From the NCBI RefSeq assembly GCF_009849585.1, contig NZ_VCRN01000029.1, positions 1-57,505 on the forward strand: a stretch of 57,505 nt of DNA. The letters run 5' to 3'. Of this stretch, positions 1-8,742 are shown piece by piece; within the stretch, counting starts at the first letter, position 1, and the number at the start of each line of letters is the position of its first letter. Under the pieces are notes generated by a model that was not told the DNA's origin, made no database searches, and saw nothing but the letters and a program-made list of their open reading frames with translations. This DNA comes from Bacillus sp. ZZV12-4809. Its GTDB lineage: Bacteria > Bacillota > Bacilli > Bacillales > Cytobacillaceae. A program made the position numbers and the translations under genes.

Positions 1-7
1 CAAATAG

Positions 8-123
<116 letters not shown>

Positions 124-130
124 CAAATGA

Positions 131-157
131 AAGAGCACCTGATGGGTGCTCTTTTTT
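131..157 (+). terminator. rRNA operon terminator
   Basis: A 9-bp stem (AAGAGCACC / GGTGCTCTT) with a 5-nt loop runs into six T residues just after the 5S gene, as expected for the intrinsic terminator of the rRNA operon. Confidence 0.93.
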
Positions 158-216
158 GTGTGTATGAAGGTCAGAAGAATAAATTTGTGCTTTAATTTAA
201 AAGGAATTACACCTAT

Positions 217-312
217 ATGTGTCACTTTGCCCGCATATGTGCTGCTTTTTCATTTTATGTGTCGCTTTCAGACATAAATGTGCCAGAACCAAAATATATG
301 TGCTACTCCTTA
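217..312. repeat. 20-bp degenerate tandem repeat array, five units
   Basis: The word ATGTG starts at 217, 237, 257, 278 and 298, a spacing of 20-21 bp. It is usually followed by a pyrimidine-rich CTTT-like segment and then about 8 variable bases (consensus ATGTGYYRCTTT). The period is not a multiple of three, so this is not a coding repeat. No ORF, promoter or tRNA-like fold explains it. It lies between the rRNA terminator and a second array with a 21-bp period. Confidence 0.7.
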
Positions 313-368
313 TTTCCGCGTCTGTTTTAAAATTCAAAGCTTTTCTCTCTAAAGATAACTAGTGCTAA

Positions 369-503
369 ATGTTAGATAAAATCCAAAGTATGCTAGATAA
401 ATCGAAAAACCTGTTAGATAAATTTACAGTCATGTTAGATAAAACCCATAACCTGTTAAATAACATTCAAAACATGCGAGATAAACCGCCAAGACAGGTA
501 TAA
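369..503 (+). repeat. 21-bp tandem repeat array, six units, readable as a heptad ORF
   Basis: The word TGTTAGATAAA, or close variants, starts at 370, 391, 412, 433, 454 and 475, an exact 21-bp period with about 10 variable bases between. Read from ATG 369 to TAA 503 it gives 44 codons with a seven-residue repeat of the form (M/L)-L-D-K-x-x-x. A stop codon sits directly before the ATG and there is no Shine-Dalgarno sequence. Either a DNA-level repeat that happens to be codon-phased or an unusual heptad peptide is possible; I favour a DNA or RNA repeat. Confidence 0.65.
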
Positions 504-569
504 GCCGCCCAGATTCTACCGAAGCATGCCAAACCAAAACCTCAGCGCCAGCTGCGGACCCAAAATAAA

Positions 570-589
570 AAGCCCCTATCAAAGGGCTT
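570..589 (-). terminator. terminator of csfB
   Basis: On the minus strand AAGCCC and GGGCTT pair around an 8-nt loop and the right arm leads into a TTTTTATTTT tract, just after the csfB stop codon. Confidence 0.8.
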
Positions 590-594
590 ACATT

Positions 595-798
595 TCAAGA
601 AAATATCTCCGGCATCGTTATTTTCCGCAGTTTCTTTAAATAATAATTATATTTTGGATGACTTGTATCCGTGGCAATTAAATCATTTTCACAATCTGTG
701 CAGATAAAAGAAGTGTATAGATGTATTCCCCTGGTTTTAGCCTGCTCGCATATGACACATTCTTCTCCTGCCTGTTTCTTTGCTAATAGCGAACCCAA
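595..798 (-). CDS. csfB: Anti-sigma-G factor Gin (CsfB)
   Basis: This 67-residue protein matches Gin/CsfB, which binds and inhibits sigma-G so that late forespore genes stay off until engulfment is complete. Two CxxC pairs (C-V-I-C at residues 14-17, C-T-D-C at 33-36) form the expected zinc site, around the conserved RGIHLYTSFIC segment. The start is TTG at 798, chosen because GAGGTGG lies 5 nt upstream; no ATG fits. It is followed by a terminator and preceded by a forespore-type promoter at 819-848. It runs against the flanking genes, and the xpaC and yaaN genes that adjoin it in B. subtilis are absent here (family knowledge). Confidence 0.92.
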   Translation of the reverse strand: MGSLLAKKQAGEECVICEQAKTRGIHLYTSFICTDCENDLIATDTSHPKYNYYLKKLRKITMPEIFS

Positions 799-818
799 TC
801 ACTCCACCTCCATACCCT

Positions 819-848
819 TATTCTGCCCAGATTAGTTGTATTGTATAC
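819..848 (-). promoter_or_regulatory. Sigma-F-type promoter of csfB
   Basis: On the minus strand a -35 GTATA (848-844) is followed after exactly 15 nt by GGGCAGAATA (828-819). This fits the sigma-F consensus GYWTA-N15/16-GGNRANANTW with one mismatch. csfB is a known sigma-F-dependent gene in B. subtilis, so position and sequence agree. Confidence 0.75.
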
Positions 849-1046
849 AATTTTTCGAATATTCATTAGCGGGTTTTTCTGAGGTTACTTGATTAATATT
901 GTATGATGGAAATCTAATTTGGGTGTATGTCTATAAAGGATTTCTTTTAAATTTTGCCTGATTCTTCTGGACTGGCGCAGAGATCGCCCTTATGTAGCAG
1001 TTATATACTGGTTTTGTTAAAATAAGAGAAGAATTATAGGAAAGTG

Positions 1047-2492
1047 ATGAAAAGTATGAGCCAGGAAAATACCCCATTATGGGACCAATTACGAAAATAT
1101 GCTTCCCGCCAGCCGCTATCTTTTCATGTGCCGGGCCATAAAAACGGTTATCTTGCAGACGGTGCGGGAACAGATTATTTTAACCAGATTTTAAAGCTCG
1201 ATGCAACGGAACTCAGCGGCCTGGATGATCTGCATTCTCCTGAAGGAGTCATCCTCGAGGCACAAGAGCTGCTTGCCGGCCTGTATGGGGTTTCAAAAAG
1301 CTTTTTTCTTGTGAACGGATCGACTGCCGGGAATCTTGCCATGGTTCTGTCAGCTGCAGGGGAAAATGAGACGGTGCTAGTCCAGCGGAACTGCCATAAG
1401 TCCATCTTAAATGGCATTACTCTGGCTAAGGCAAAGCCGGTCTTTTTGGCACCTGAGTTTAATGCCGAGTGGGGTGTCGCCGGGGGAGTGGCTTTAGAAA
1501 CGGTTAAAGAGGCGATCAGGCAATATCCCGATGCAAAAGCAATCATCTTAACCTATCCGAATTATTATGGAATGATCAATGATCTTGAAAGCATTATTCA
1601 GTGTGCCCATAATTATCGCATTCCAGTGCTGGTGGATGAGGCACATGGGGCACATTTCATAGGCGGAGCCCATTTTCCCAATTCGGCTGTTCAGCTTCAG
1701 GCAGATCTCACTGTACAATCAGCACATAAAACGCTGCCTGCTATGACGATGGGGGCTTATCTTCATTTTAATAGCCGTTTTATTAAGGAAGAAAAGGTAT
1801 CCAAATATCTGGAGATACTTCAATCAAGCAGCCCTTCCTATCCGATTATGGCTTCTCTTGATTTGGCAAGAGAGTATCTATCTTCATTTACGAAAAAGGA
1901 TGAGGAGGCGCTGCTTGAAAAGGTCGGGCGTTTCAGGAGGAATTTAAACAGGATTAAAGGCATTAAGGTACTGCCATACGATCAATACAACGGTGACCCT
2001 TTAAAGGTAACCATCCAGTCGGAAATCTCACTCAGCGGATTTGAACTGCAGACTCTTCTGGAGAAGAGAGGGATTTTTACGGAAATGGCGGATCCCCATA
2101 ATGTCCTGTTTGTTTTACCTCTCCTAAAGAACGATATGGATTATCCATTTGAACGGGTTATTGAATGTTTGAAAGAGGACTTGAAGTCATTCGGACCGGC
2201 AGTCCGCCAGGAAAAAATCACTTTCAGCAAAAAGTCTGTTTCCGGCCTTGCCCTTGAGCAAAAGGAACAGAGCCAGCACACCATTAAAACGGTGGCACTG
2301 GAAGAGGCGGCCGGGAAAATATGTGCACAGCAGGTAATTCCGTATCCGCCGGGCATTCCGCTCTTATATCCGGGTGAAATCATTGAGGGTGAGGATATCG
2401 CAAACATCAAATTTCAAGTTCAGGCCGGAGCCCGGTTTCAAAATGGGAACAATCTAAAAAAAGGCAGTATTAACATTTATCAGGATCTATAA
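1047..2492 (+). CDS. yaaO: PLP-dependent Orn/Lys/Arg decarboxylase family protein (YaaO)
   Basis: The 481-residue protein belongs to the fold-type I decarboxylases that act on basic amino acids. The PLP lysine is K228 in the SAHKTLPAMT motif, with VDEAHGAH (about 197-204) giving the aspartate that contacts the pyridine ring. The C-terminal part carries a PYPPGIPLLYPGE segment typical of the family. The length equals B. subtilis YaaO (about 480 residues). ATG 1047 is preceded by a weak AGGAAAG; GTG 1044 in the same frame is possible. tmk follows after 21 nt, so the two are probably cotranscribed. The substrate (lysine, arginine or other) cannot be settled from sequence. Confidence 0.9.
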   Translation: MKSMSQENTPLWDQLRKYASRQPLSFHVPGHKNGYLADGAGTDYFNQILKLDATELSGLDDLHSPEGVILEAQELLAGLYGVSKSFFLVNGSTAGNLAMVLSAAGENETVLVQRNCHKSILNGITLAKAKPVFLAPEFNAEWGVAGGVALETVKEAIRQYPDAKAIILTYPNYYGMINDLESIIQCAHNYRIPVLVDEAHGAHFIGGAHFPNSAVQLQADLTVQSAHKTLPAMTMGAYLHFNSRFIKEEKVSKYLEILQSSSPSYPIMASLDLAREYLSSFTKKDEEALLEKVGRFRRNLNRIKGIKVLPYDQYNGDPLKVTIQSEISLSGFELQTLLEKRGIFTEMADPHNVLFVLPLLKNDMDYPFERVIECLKEDLKSFGPAVRQEKITFSKKSVSGLALEQKEQSQHTIKTVALEEAAGKICAQQVIPYPPGIPLLYPGEIIEGEDIANIKFQVQAGARFQNGNNLKKGSINIYQDL

Positions 2493-2513
2493 AAGCAGCT
2501 GGAGGAAGTAAAA

Positions 2514-3140
2514 ATGAAAAAAGGGAAATTTATTACAGTCGAGGGACCTGAGGGTGCCGGGAAAACAACAATTATTGATATGCTGGCAAGCAATTTGGCA
2601 GAGGAAGGCTATCAGGTTCTACAGACAAGAGAGCCTGGCGGAATTGAGATAGCTGAGCAGATCCGAAGTGTAATTCTCGATAAAAAAAATACAAAGATGG
2701 ACCCGAGAACAGAGGCTCTTCTGTATGCGGCAGCCAGAAGGCAGCATCTGGCTGAGAAAGTAAAGCCGGCACTGGATAAGGGATACATTATACTATGTGA
2801 CCGGTTTGTTGATAGCTCTCTTGCCTATCAGGGCTATGCAAGAGGCCTTGGCATTGAAGAGGTCTATTCTATCAACAGCTTTGCGATTGAAGGCATGATG
2901 CCTGAACTAACACTGTATTTTGATATTGAACCTGAAGCCGGGCTGGAAAGGATCAACCAGCATAAAGGACGGGAAGTGAACCGCCTGGACCTGGAAAAGC
3001 TCGAGTTTCACCATAAAGTGCGAGAGGGCTATCTGAAGCTGATGGAGCTTTACCCAGAGCGCATTTTTAAGATTGATGCCTCAAAGCCACTGGAGGAAGT
3101 GTATCAGCAGGCAGAGAGCAAACTGAAAGAACGAATATAA
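2514..3140 (+). CDS. tmk: Thymidylate kinase
   Basis: This enzyme phosphorylates dTMP to dTDP with ATP, an essential step in dTTP supply. The 208-residue protein has the P-loop [10 protein letters not shown] at residues 10-19, the substrate-binding TREPGG at 38-43 and the DRF motif at 96-98, with an arginine-rich LID near 145. A GGAGGAAG ribosome binding site precedes the ATG. It follows yaaO closely and ends at an intrinsic terminator. Confidence 0.98.
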   Translation: MKKGKFITVEGPEGAGKTTIIDMLASNLAEEGYQVLQTREPGGIEIAEQIRSVILDKKNTKMDPRTEALLYAAARRQHLAEKVKPALDKGYIILCDRFVDSSLAYQGYARGLGIEEVYSINSFAIEGMMPELTLYFDIEPEAGLERINQHKGREVNRLDLEKLEFHHKVREGYLKLMELYPERIFKIDASKPLEEVYQQAESKLKERI

Positions 3141-3147
3141 AAATGGG

Positions 3148-3179
3148 CCTTAAAGATTTGATATCTTTAAGGTTTTTTT
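3148..3179 (+). terminator. terminator after tmk
   Basis: A perfect 10-bp stem (CCTTAAAGAT / ATCTTTAAGG) with a 5-nt loop is followed by seven T residues. It ends the yaaO-tmk unit. Confidence 0.92.
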
Positions 3180-3215
3180 ACAGACTTTAAAATTATTTTT
3201 CCTGTATTCCCTTAA

Positions 3216-3623
<408 letters not shown>

Positions 3624-3658
3624 TTAATACAAAGAGAGCCCTTTGCGGAGGAACAGGT

Positions 3659-4099
3659 ATGAAAATTAATCAGGAACTTCGGCTCAAGATGGAAAATTTT
3701 CGCAATGAGCAGAAGCAGTCGGACGGCAACGGCGTTAAATTTTCTGAAATGGTGCAGAAGCAGGACCGGAAGATGCAGGCTTCCCAGCTTCAAGGTCTGT
3801 TAAAGGATATAGATGCTGCAGGAGAACGGCTTGCCCGCTCCAGAACCTTTAAGGATTTAGCTAAATTTAAAACACTTGTGAAGCGATTTGTAAAAGAAGC
3901 TGTTGATTTTGGAATGGAGATGAAGCAATCTCACAGCTGGAATCAGCATGGACAGGGACGGTCTCTGAAAGTGGTGGAAACGGTTGATGAAAAACTTTCG
4001 GAGCTGACAGATGAATTAATGAAAAAAGAAGAATCTACTATTGATATATTAGGGAAAGTCGGAGAGATAAAGGGACTTCTAATAAATTTATATATGTAA
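3659..4099 (+). CDS. yaaR: YaaR family protein (DUF327)
   Basis: This 146-residue, highly charged, predominantly helical protein is equal in length to B. subtilis YaaR and sits in the same place between darA and holB. It has no enzymatic motif, signal peptide or membrane segment. Family members are conserved in Firmicutes but have no established function, so none is assigned. GCGGAGGAACAGGT gives a clear ribosome binding site. Confidence 0.88.
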   Translation: MKINQELRLKMENFRNEQKQSDGNGVKFSEMVQKQDRKMQASQLQGLLKDIDAAGERLARSRTFKDLAKFKTLVKRFVKEAVDFGMEMKQSHSWNQHGQGRSLKVVETVDEKLSELTDELMKKEESTIDILGKVGEIKGLLINLYM

Positions 4100-4112
4100 G
4101 TGAGTGATACTT

Positions 4113-5120
4113 GTGGGAAAATCGTGGGAACAGCTGGAGGCCGTACAGCCAGTTGTATTAAAAATGTTTAAAAATAGCATAGTGAAGGATCGGCTGGCCC
4201 ACGCCTACTTATTTGAAGGAATGAAAGGCACAGGAAAGCGGGAAGCTAGCATGCTTTTGGCCAAAAGCCGATTCTGCCATGAGCCGCTTGAAGGGTATGT
4301 TCCATGTGAAACATGTTCAAACTGCAAAAGGATAAACAGCGGAAATCATCCGGATGTTCATATTCTGGAGCCGGATGGGCTTTCTATCAAAAAAAATCAG
4401 ATTCAAAGCCTTCAGGAAGAGTTTTCAAAGACCGGGGTCGAATCCAAGCGGAAACTTTATGTGATTGTTCATGCTGACAAAATGACAGTGAACGCTGCCA
4501 ACAGTCTGCTTAAATTTCTGGAGGAACCCCATTCAGAGACGACCGCTGTGCTAATTACCGAGCAGTCACAGCAGATCCTTCCTACTATTCTATCCCGCTG
4601 CCAGGCCATTTCTTTTAAACCATTATCTCCTGCTGAAATGATCCAGCAATTAAAAAATAATGGAGTGGACCCTGCCCAGGCACCATTACTTGCACAAATT
4701 ACCAATAATTTGGATGAAGCTTTGCAATATAGTTCTGATGATTGGTTTGTACAAGCACAAAAAATAGTGTTAAAATTATATGAAGTGGTAAGAAAAAATC
4801 CGCTTGAGGCCATGGTTGCCCTGCAGGAGGATTGGTTCTTGCACTTTAAAGAAAAAGAGCAGATTGATCGCGGCTTGGATCTATTACTTCTTATTTTTAA
4901 AGATTTACTATATATTCAGCTTGGAAAACAAGACCAAGTTGTCCATCTGAACGAACGAAATCGTTTAGAGCAGTTTGCGCTGCAATCTTCAGCTAAGCGC
5001 CTGACGGAACAGATGACGGCTGTTTTGGAAGCAAAAAGAAAATTGCAGGCAAATATGAATCCGCAGCTGTTGATGGAACAGCTTGTGCTAAAATTGCAGG
5101 AGGGATCTTCCTTTGTATGA
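4113..5120 (+). CDS. holB: DNA polymerase III subunit delta prime
   Basis: Delta prime is the stator of the clamp loader that places the sliding clamp on DNA. The 335-residue protein has a P-loop-like GMKGTGKR (about 36-43), four zinc-binding cysteines (C55, C65, C68, C71), the AAA+ segment AANSLLKFLEEP and the SRCQ sensor motif. Start GTG 4113 gives the usual MxxSWEQ N terminus and has GAGTGAT a few nt upstream; GTG 4104 in the same frame is the alternative. It overlaps the next gene ricT by 8 nt, which implies translational coupling. Confidence 0.95.
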   Translation: MGKSWEQLEAVQPVVLKMFKNSIVKDRLAHAYLFEGMKGTGKREASMLLAKSRFCHEPLEGYVPCETCSNCKRINSGNHPDVHILEPDGLSIKKNQIQSLQEEFSKTGVESKRKLYVIVHADKMTVNAANSLLKFLEEPHSETTAVLITEQSQQILPTILSRCQAISFKPLSPAEMIQQLKNNGVDPAQAPLLAQITNNLDEALQYSSDDWFVQAQKIVLKLYEVVRKNPLEAMVALQEDWFLHFKEKEQIDRGLDLLLLIFKDLLYIQLGKQDQVVHLNERNRLEQFALQSSAKRLTEQMTAVLEAKRKLQANMNPQLLMEQLVLKLQEGSSFV

Positions 5121-5940
5121 TGTAGTAGGAGTGCGCTTTAAAAAAGCGGGCAAGATTTATTATTTTGATCCCGGAGATCTCTCAATACAAAAGGATGACT
5201 TTGTCATTGTCGAAACTGTCCGAGGCGTTGAATACGGAAAAGTGGTAATTGCCCCGAAGCAGGTCGATGAGCATGATGTTGTCCTTCCATTAAAAAAGGT
5301 TCTTCGTATTGCAGATCAAAAGGATCGCATGATTGTTGAGGAGAACAAGCAGGCCGCCAAGGAAGCATACGAGGTATGCTGTGAAAAGGTACAAACACAT
5401 CAGCTTGATATGAAGCTGGTCGATGTTGAATATACATTTGACCGAAATAAGGTCATTTTCTACTTTACGGCTGATGGCAGGGTGGACTTCCGCGAGCTTG
5501 TCAAAGATCTTGCTGCCATCTTCCGTACCAGGATTGAACTTCGCCAGATTGGTGTGAGGGATGAAGCAAAGATGCTGGGCGGAATTGGCCCATGCGGAAG
5601 AATGCTATGCTGTTCCACCTTCCTGGGTGATTTTGATCCTGTATCCATTAAGATGGCAAAGGATCAGAATCTATCGCTGAACCCAACGAAAATCTCGGGT
5701 TTATGCGGCCGCTTAATGTGCTGCCTGAAATATGAAAATGATGAGTATGAAGCAGCGAAAGAAATGCTTCCGGATCTTGGAGAATGGATTCAGACTCCGG
5801 ATGGAGCCGGAAAAGTGGTAGGCTTAAATATATTGGAGCGTGTGCTGCAGGTTGATGTAAAAGAAGCCGAGCGCGTCCTCGAATATACACTGGATGAAAT
5901 TTTAAAACAAGGTGCTGTATCAGTTCAGTCCACAGATTAA
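5113..5940 (+). CDS. ricT: RicT (YaaT), PSP1-domain protein of the Y-complex
   Basis: RicT forms the RicA-RicF-RicT complex that supports RNase Y-dependent mRNA maturation, competence, biofilm and sporulation (known in B. subtilis). The 275-residue protein has the PSP1 C-terminal domain and the cysteine motifs GPCGRMLCC and GLCGRLMCC, which ligate Fe-S clusters in the family. The start is TTG 5113, which lies inside the end of holB and is supported by AGGAGG 8 nt upstream and by the conserved MYDVVGVRFKKAGKIYYFDP start. Confidence 0.96.
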   Translation: MYDVVGVRFKKAGKIYYFDPGDLSIQKDDFVIVETVRGVEYGKVVIAPKQVDEHDVVLPLKKVLRIADQKDRMIVEENKQAAKEAYEVCCEKVQTHQLDMKLVDVEYTFDRNKVIFYFTADGRVDFRELVKDLAAIFRTRIELRQIGVRDEAKMLGGIGPCGRMLCCSTFLGDFDPVSIKMAKDQNLSLNPTKISGLCGRLMCCLKYENDEYEAAKEMLPDLGEWIQTPDGAGKVVGLNILERVLQVDVKEAERVLEYTLDEILKQGAVSVQSTD

Positions 5941-5952
5941 GAGGTGGAAGCC

Positions 5953-6327
5953 GTGGATAAAAAAGAAATCTTTGACTCAGTGAGTAATATGGAAACCCAA
6001 ATTGGAGAGTTATATCAGCAGCTTGGTGAGTTAAAGCAGCATTTGGCAGAAATACTTGAAGAGAATAACTCTTTGAAGCTGGAAAATGAACATTTAAGAC
6101 GTCATTTAGACATACCTGCGGAAAAGGAAAGCAAATCGGTGAAAAAAGGCAAATCAGAGCAGTCGGCCGATGCTGCAGATGATGATAAAGTAATTGATAT
6201 AGGCGAAGGCTATGATAACCTGGCCCGCCTCTATCAGGAAGGCTTTCACATTTGCAATCTCCATTTCGGAAGCCCGCGTAAAGAGGGCGATTGTCTGTTT
6301 TGCCTGTCTTTCCTTAATAAGAAGTAA
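5953..6327 (+). CDS. yabA: Replication initiation control protein YabA
   Basis: YabA binds DnaA and the sliding clamp DnaN and limits replication initiation. The 124-residue protein has an N-terminal leucine-rich coiled coil (about 1-55), a charged linker and a C-terminal zinc module with C-x-x-H and C-L-F-C-L motifs. GTG 5953 is chosen over GTG 5944 because GAGGTGG sits at proper spacing and the resulting MDKKEIFD matches the family. It follows ricT by 12 nt. Confidence 0.96.
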   Translation: MDKKEIFDSVSNMETQIGELYQQLGELKQHLAEILEENNSLKLENEHLRRHLDIPAEKESKSVKKGKSEQSADAADDDKVIDIGEGYDNLARLYQEGFHICNLHFGSPRKEGDCLFCLSFLNKK

Positions 6328-6332
6328 CCTTT

Positions 6333-6362
6333 TAGCCTTCCTATGATAGGAAGGCTATTTTT
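6333..6362 (+). terminator. terminator after yabA
   Basis: A perfect 12-bp stem (TAGCCTTCCTAT / ATAGGAAGGCTA) is followed by TTTTTCC. It closes the darA-yabA run. An upstream in-frame ATG for the next gene lies inside this hairpin and is therefore not the true start. Confidence 0.92.
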
Positions 6363-6399
6363 CCATAAAAACAAAGAAAAGAAGCATGGAGGATCAAGA

Positions 6400-7140
6400 A
6401 TGGATTTTTTAAAAGAAGGGGAGCGGCTGGACTACTTGCTGGCTGAAGATATGAGGATCATTCAAAGCCCGGCCGTTTTTTCTTTTTCACTGGATGCTGT
6501 CCTGCTGGCCCGGTTTGTGTATGTGCCGATCCAAAAAGGCAATCTCATTGATTTGTGCAGCGGAAATGGCGTGATTCCGCTTTTCTTAAGCACAAGAACA
6601 AAAGGGGCTATTACAGGCGTCGAAATTCAGGTGCGTCTGCATGATATGGCAGTCAGAAGCATTGCATACAATAAGCTTCAAGACCGGATTAAGATGATTC
6701 ATGGGGATATTAAAGAGATCCATCAGGTATTAGGTTATGGAAAATACGATGTTGTGACCTGCAACCCGCCATATTTCCCCACTCCTTCTAAGGAAGAAAT
6801 CAATGAGAATGAGCATTTGGCCATTGCCCGCCATGAAATTCTCTGTACACTTGAAGATGCGGTGAAAGCGTCAAGCGGGCTTGCGAGACAGGGAGGCAAG
6901 GTGGCATTTGTGCACAGGCCTGGCAGGCTCCTGGACATTGTCACGCTCATGCGGAAATATAAGCTTGAGCCAAAAAGGGTGCAATTTGTCTACCCGAAGG
7001 CTGGAAAAGAAGCGAATACCCTGCTGATTGAGGGAGTCAAAAACGGCAATCCGGATTTGAAAATCCTGCCTCCTTTATATGTATATAATGAAGAAAATGA
7101 ATACACACCTGAAATGAGAGAGATTTTATATGGAGAATAG
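6400..7140 (+). CDS. trmN6: tRNA1(Val) adenine-37 N6-methyltransferase family protein (YabB)
   Basis: The 246-residue protein is an S-adenosylmethionine-dependent methyltransferase of the TrmN6 family. It has the SAM loop [11 protein letters not shown] (about 48-58), an acidic residue in GVEIQ, and the catalytic N-P-P-Y (in [11 protein letters not shown]) typical of N6-adenine or N5-glutamine methylation. ATG 6400 is preceded by GGAGGATC. It overlaps yazA by 11 nt. In E. coli the homologue modifies A37 of tRNA-Val; the same substrate here is inference. Confidence 0.9.
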   Translation: MDFLKEGERLDYLLAEDMRIIQSPAVFSFSLDAVLLARFVYVPIQKGNLIDLCSGNGVIPLFLSTRTKGAITGVEIQVRLHDMAVRSIAYNKLQDRIKMIHGDIKEIHQVLGYGKYDVVTCNPPYFPTPSKEEINENEHLAIARHEILCTLEDAVKASSGLARQGGKVAFVHRPGRLLDIVTLMRKYKLEPKRVQFVYPKAGKEANTLLIEGVKNGNPDLKILPPLYVYNEENEYTPEMREILYGE

Positions 7141-7393
7141 CCATTTTTTTTACGTTCTCCATTGCCGTGATGGCAGCTTATATGCCGGCTATACCAATGA
7201 TCTTGAAAAACGGGTGAAGGCCCATAATGAAGGAAAAGGGGCCAAGTATACCAGAGGAAGAGGACCGGTTGAGCTAGTCTTCTCCCGTTCTTTTTCAGAT
7301 AAGAGCGAAGCGATGAGGGCGGAATATGAATTCAAGCAATGGTCCCGCAAAAAGAAGGACGAGTTTTTAAAGCAGCACAATATTTCAATTTAA
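7130..7393 (+). CDS. yazA: GIY-YIG nuclease superfamily protein (YazA)
   Basis: The 87-residue protein is a single GIY-YIG domain of the UPF0213/YazA type. The motif appears as [16 protein letters not shown] with the catalytic arginine in [18 protein letters not shown] and the distal glutamate in AEYEFKQ. The family is fused or adjacent to DNA repair genes in many bacteria, but no substrate is established. It starts inside the end of trmN6 and is probably translationally coupled. Confidence 0.92.
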   Translation: MENSHFFYVLHCRDGSLYAGYTNDLEKRVKAHNEGKGAKYTRGRGPVELVFSRSFSDKSEAMRAEYEFKQWSRKKKDEFLKQHNISI

Positions 7394-7400
7394 TCATTTG

Positions 7401-7467
7401 AAAACTGTCTAGCGCCGAGCATCCTCGTCTCGAGGTCTTTAGCCGATAGCGGGTGCGCTGCGCTTTT
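7401..7467 (+). repeat. Dispersed GTCTAGC...GCGCTTTTC hairpin element, copy A
   Basis: The element begins AAAACTGTCTAGCGCC, contains CTCGAGGTC in the centre and ends TGCGCTTTTC. The two ends are partly complementary. It lies between yazA and rsmI and ends about 10 nt before the rsmI ribosome binding site. It is the shortest and least symmetrical of the seven clear copies in the window. Confidence 0.75.
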
Positions 7468-7490
7468 CAAGAAAGAGACGGGTGGTACAT

Positions 7491-8372
7491 ATGTGGCAGC
7501 AAAAAAGCTTTGAGCATGAAGAAACAAAAGGAATTCTATACTTAGTCCCGACTCCGATCGGGAATCTGGAAGACATGAGTTTCCGGGCTGTCAGAATCCT
7601 GAAAGAAGCGGACTTTATAGCAGCTGAGGATACGCGAAATACCAAAAAGCTATGCAATCATTTTGAGATTGCCACACCGATCATCAGCTATCATGAACAT
7701 AATAAGGAAATTAGCGGTCAGAAGCTGCTTGATAAAGTGGCCAATGGTGCAAAAATTGCTCTTGTCAGTGATGCAGGAATGCCTGCAATTTCAGACCCGG
7801 GTTATGATCTTGTAACAGCCGCTGCTGAAGAAAAGCTGACTGTGGTGCCCCTTCCCGGTGCGAATGCTGCTTTAACCGGCCTGATTGCATCCGGCATCAA
7901 TACCCAGCCCTTTTATTTCTATGGGTTTTTGAACAGGCAGAAGAAACTCAAGAAACAGGAGCTGGAGGATCTCTCCAGACTGTCGGCAACCATCATTTTA
8001 TATGAAGCTCCCCACCGCCTGAAGGAAACCCTCTCGCTGATGTCTGTAATTATGGGCAACAGAAATATTGCGCTATGCCGCGAACTGACCAAGAGATATG
8101 AGGAGTTTATCAGGGGTACTGTAGAAGAAGTGATAGAATGGGCTTCAAGCGGCGAAGTAAGAGGAGAATTTGTGATTATTATTGAAGGGACTTCCGAGAC
8201 ATGGCAGAATGCAGAAGAAACAGCCTGGTGGGAGGATCTTTCGATTGAGGATCATGTCAGACATTATATAGAAGAAACTGGTCTCCCGAGCAAGGATGCC
8301 ATTAAGCAAACGGCAAAAGATCGGGGATTAAGTAAGCGGGATGTTTATCATGCTTATCATATTGAAGAATAA
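7491..8372 (+). CDS. rsmI: 16S rRNA C1402 2'-O-ribose methyltransferase RsmI
   Basis: RsmI methylates the ribose of C1402 in the 16S decoding centre using SAM. The 293-residue protein shows the tetrapyrrole-methylase-like fold: LVPTPIGNLEDMSFRA near the N terminus, AEDTRNTKKL, SDAGMPAISDPGY and PLPGANAA. ATG 7491 is chosen because GGGTGGT lies 4 nt upstream; GTG 7482 is inside that site. It ends at a bidirectional terminator shared with abrB. Confidence 0.97.
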   Translation: MWQQKSFEHEETKGILYLVPTPIGNLEDMSFRAVRILKEADFIAAEDTRNTKKLCNHFEIATPIISYHEHNKEISGQKLLDKVANGAKIALVSDAGMPAISDPGYDLVTAAAEEKLTVVPLPGANAALTGLIASGINTQPFYFYGFLNRQKKLKKQELEDLSRLSATIILYEAPHRLKETLSLMSVIMGNRNIALCRELTKRYEEFIRGTVEEVIEWASSGEVRGEFVIIIEGTSETWQNAEETAWWEDLSIEDHVRHYIEETGLPSKDAIKQTAKDRGLSKRDVYHAYHIEE

Positions 8373-8374
8373 AA

Positions 8375-8404
8375 AAAGCTTCTCACACAAGTGAGAAGCT
8401 TTTG
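8375..8404. terminator. Bidirectional terminator between rsmI and abrB
   Basis: A 12-bp perfect inverted repeat (AAAGCTTCTCAC / GTGAGAAGCTTT) is flanked by an A-tract on the left and T residues on the right, so it can terminate the convergent rsmI and abrB transcripts. Confidence 0.92.
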
Positions 8405-8406
8405 TA

Positions 8407-8691
8407 TTATTTTACAAGTTCAAACGTGTTTTGAATTTCTTTTAACAGCTGTTCTGCACCGTCACGACTTAAAATTAGCTTGCCGTTAGCAAGTGAGATG
8501 TTTTCATCAGATACTTCCCCTGTAACCTGGCAAGTCATGTTAGGCTTGTACTTTTTAAGGATGATTCTTTCGTCGTCTACGTAGATTTCCAAAGCATCCT
8601 TTTCAGCGATTCCAAGTGTGCGTCTTAGTTCAATAGGGATTACTACGCGGCCAAGCTCATCAACTTTACGAACAATACCTGTCGATTTCAT
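8407..8691 (-). CDS. abrB: Transition-state regulator AbrB
   Basis: AbrB is a tetrameric DNA-binding protein that represses many post-exponential genes. The 94-residue protein has the N-terminal swapped-hairpin (SpoVT/AbrB) domain with GIVRKVDELGRVVIPIELRR at residues 5-24, and a C-terminal multimerisation domain. GAGAGGAG lies about 9 nt before the ATG. A sigma-A promoter and tandem Spo0A boxes upstream match the arrangement by which Spo0A~P represses abrB at sporulation onset. Its single cysteine in MTCQVTGE is the family's conserved one. Confidence 0.98.
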   Translation of the reverse strand: MKSTGIVRKVDELGRVVIPIELRRTLGIAEKDALEIYVDDERIILKKYKPNMTCQVTGEVSDENISLANGKLILSRDGAEQLLKEIQNTFELVK

Positions 8692-8742
8692 AATTAAATT
8701 CTCCTCTCAAATCTCCAATAATATTTTTCTCTATCTATATCG

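Noticed and set aside
217..503. CRISPR array
   Set aside because: Repeat cores are only 5-11 bp, the units are 20-21 bp in total, the spacers are too short, and no cas genes are present.
6343..6399. Upstream ATG for trmN6
   Set aside because: It lies inside the terminator hairpin after yabA; ATG 6400 has a strong ribosome binding site.
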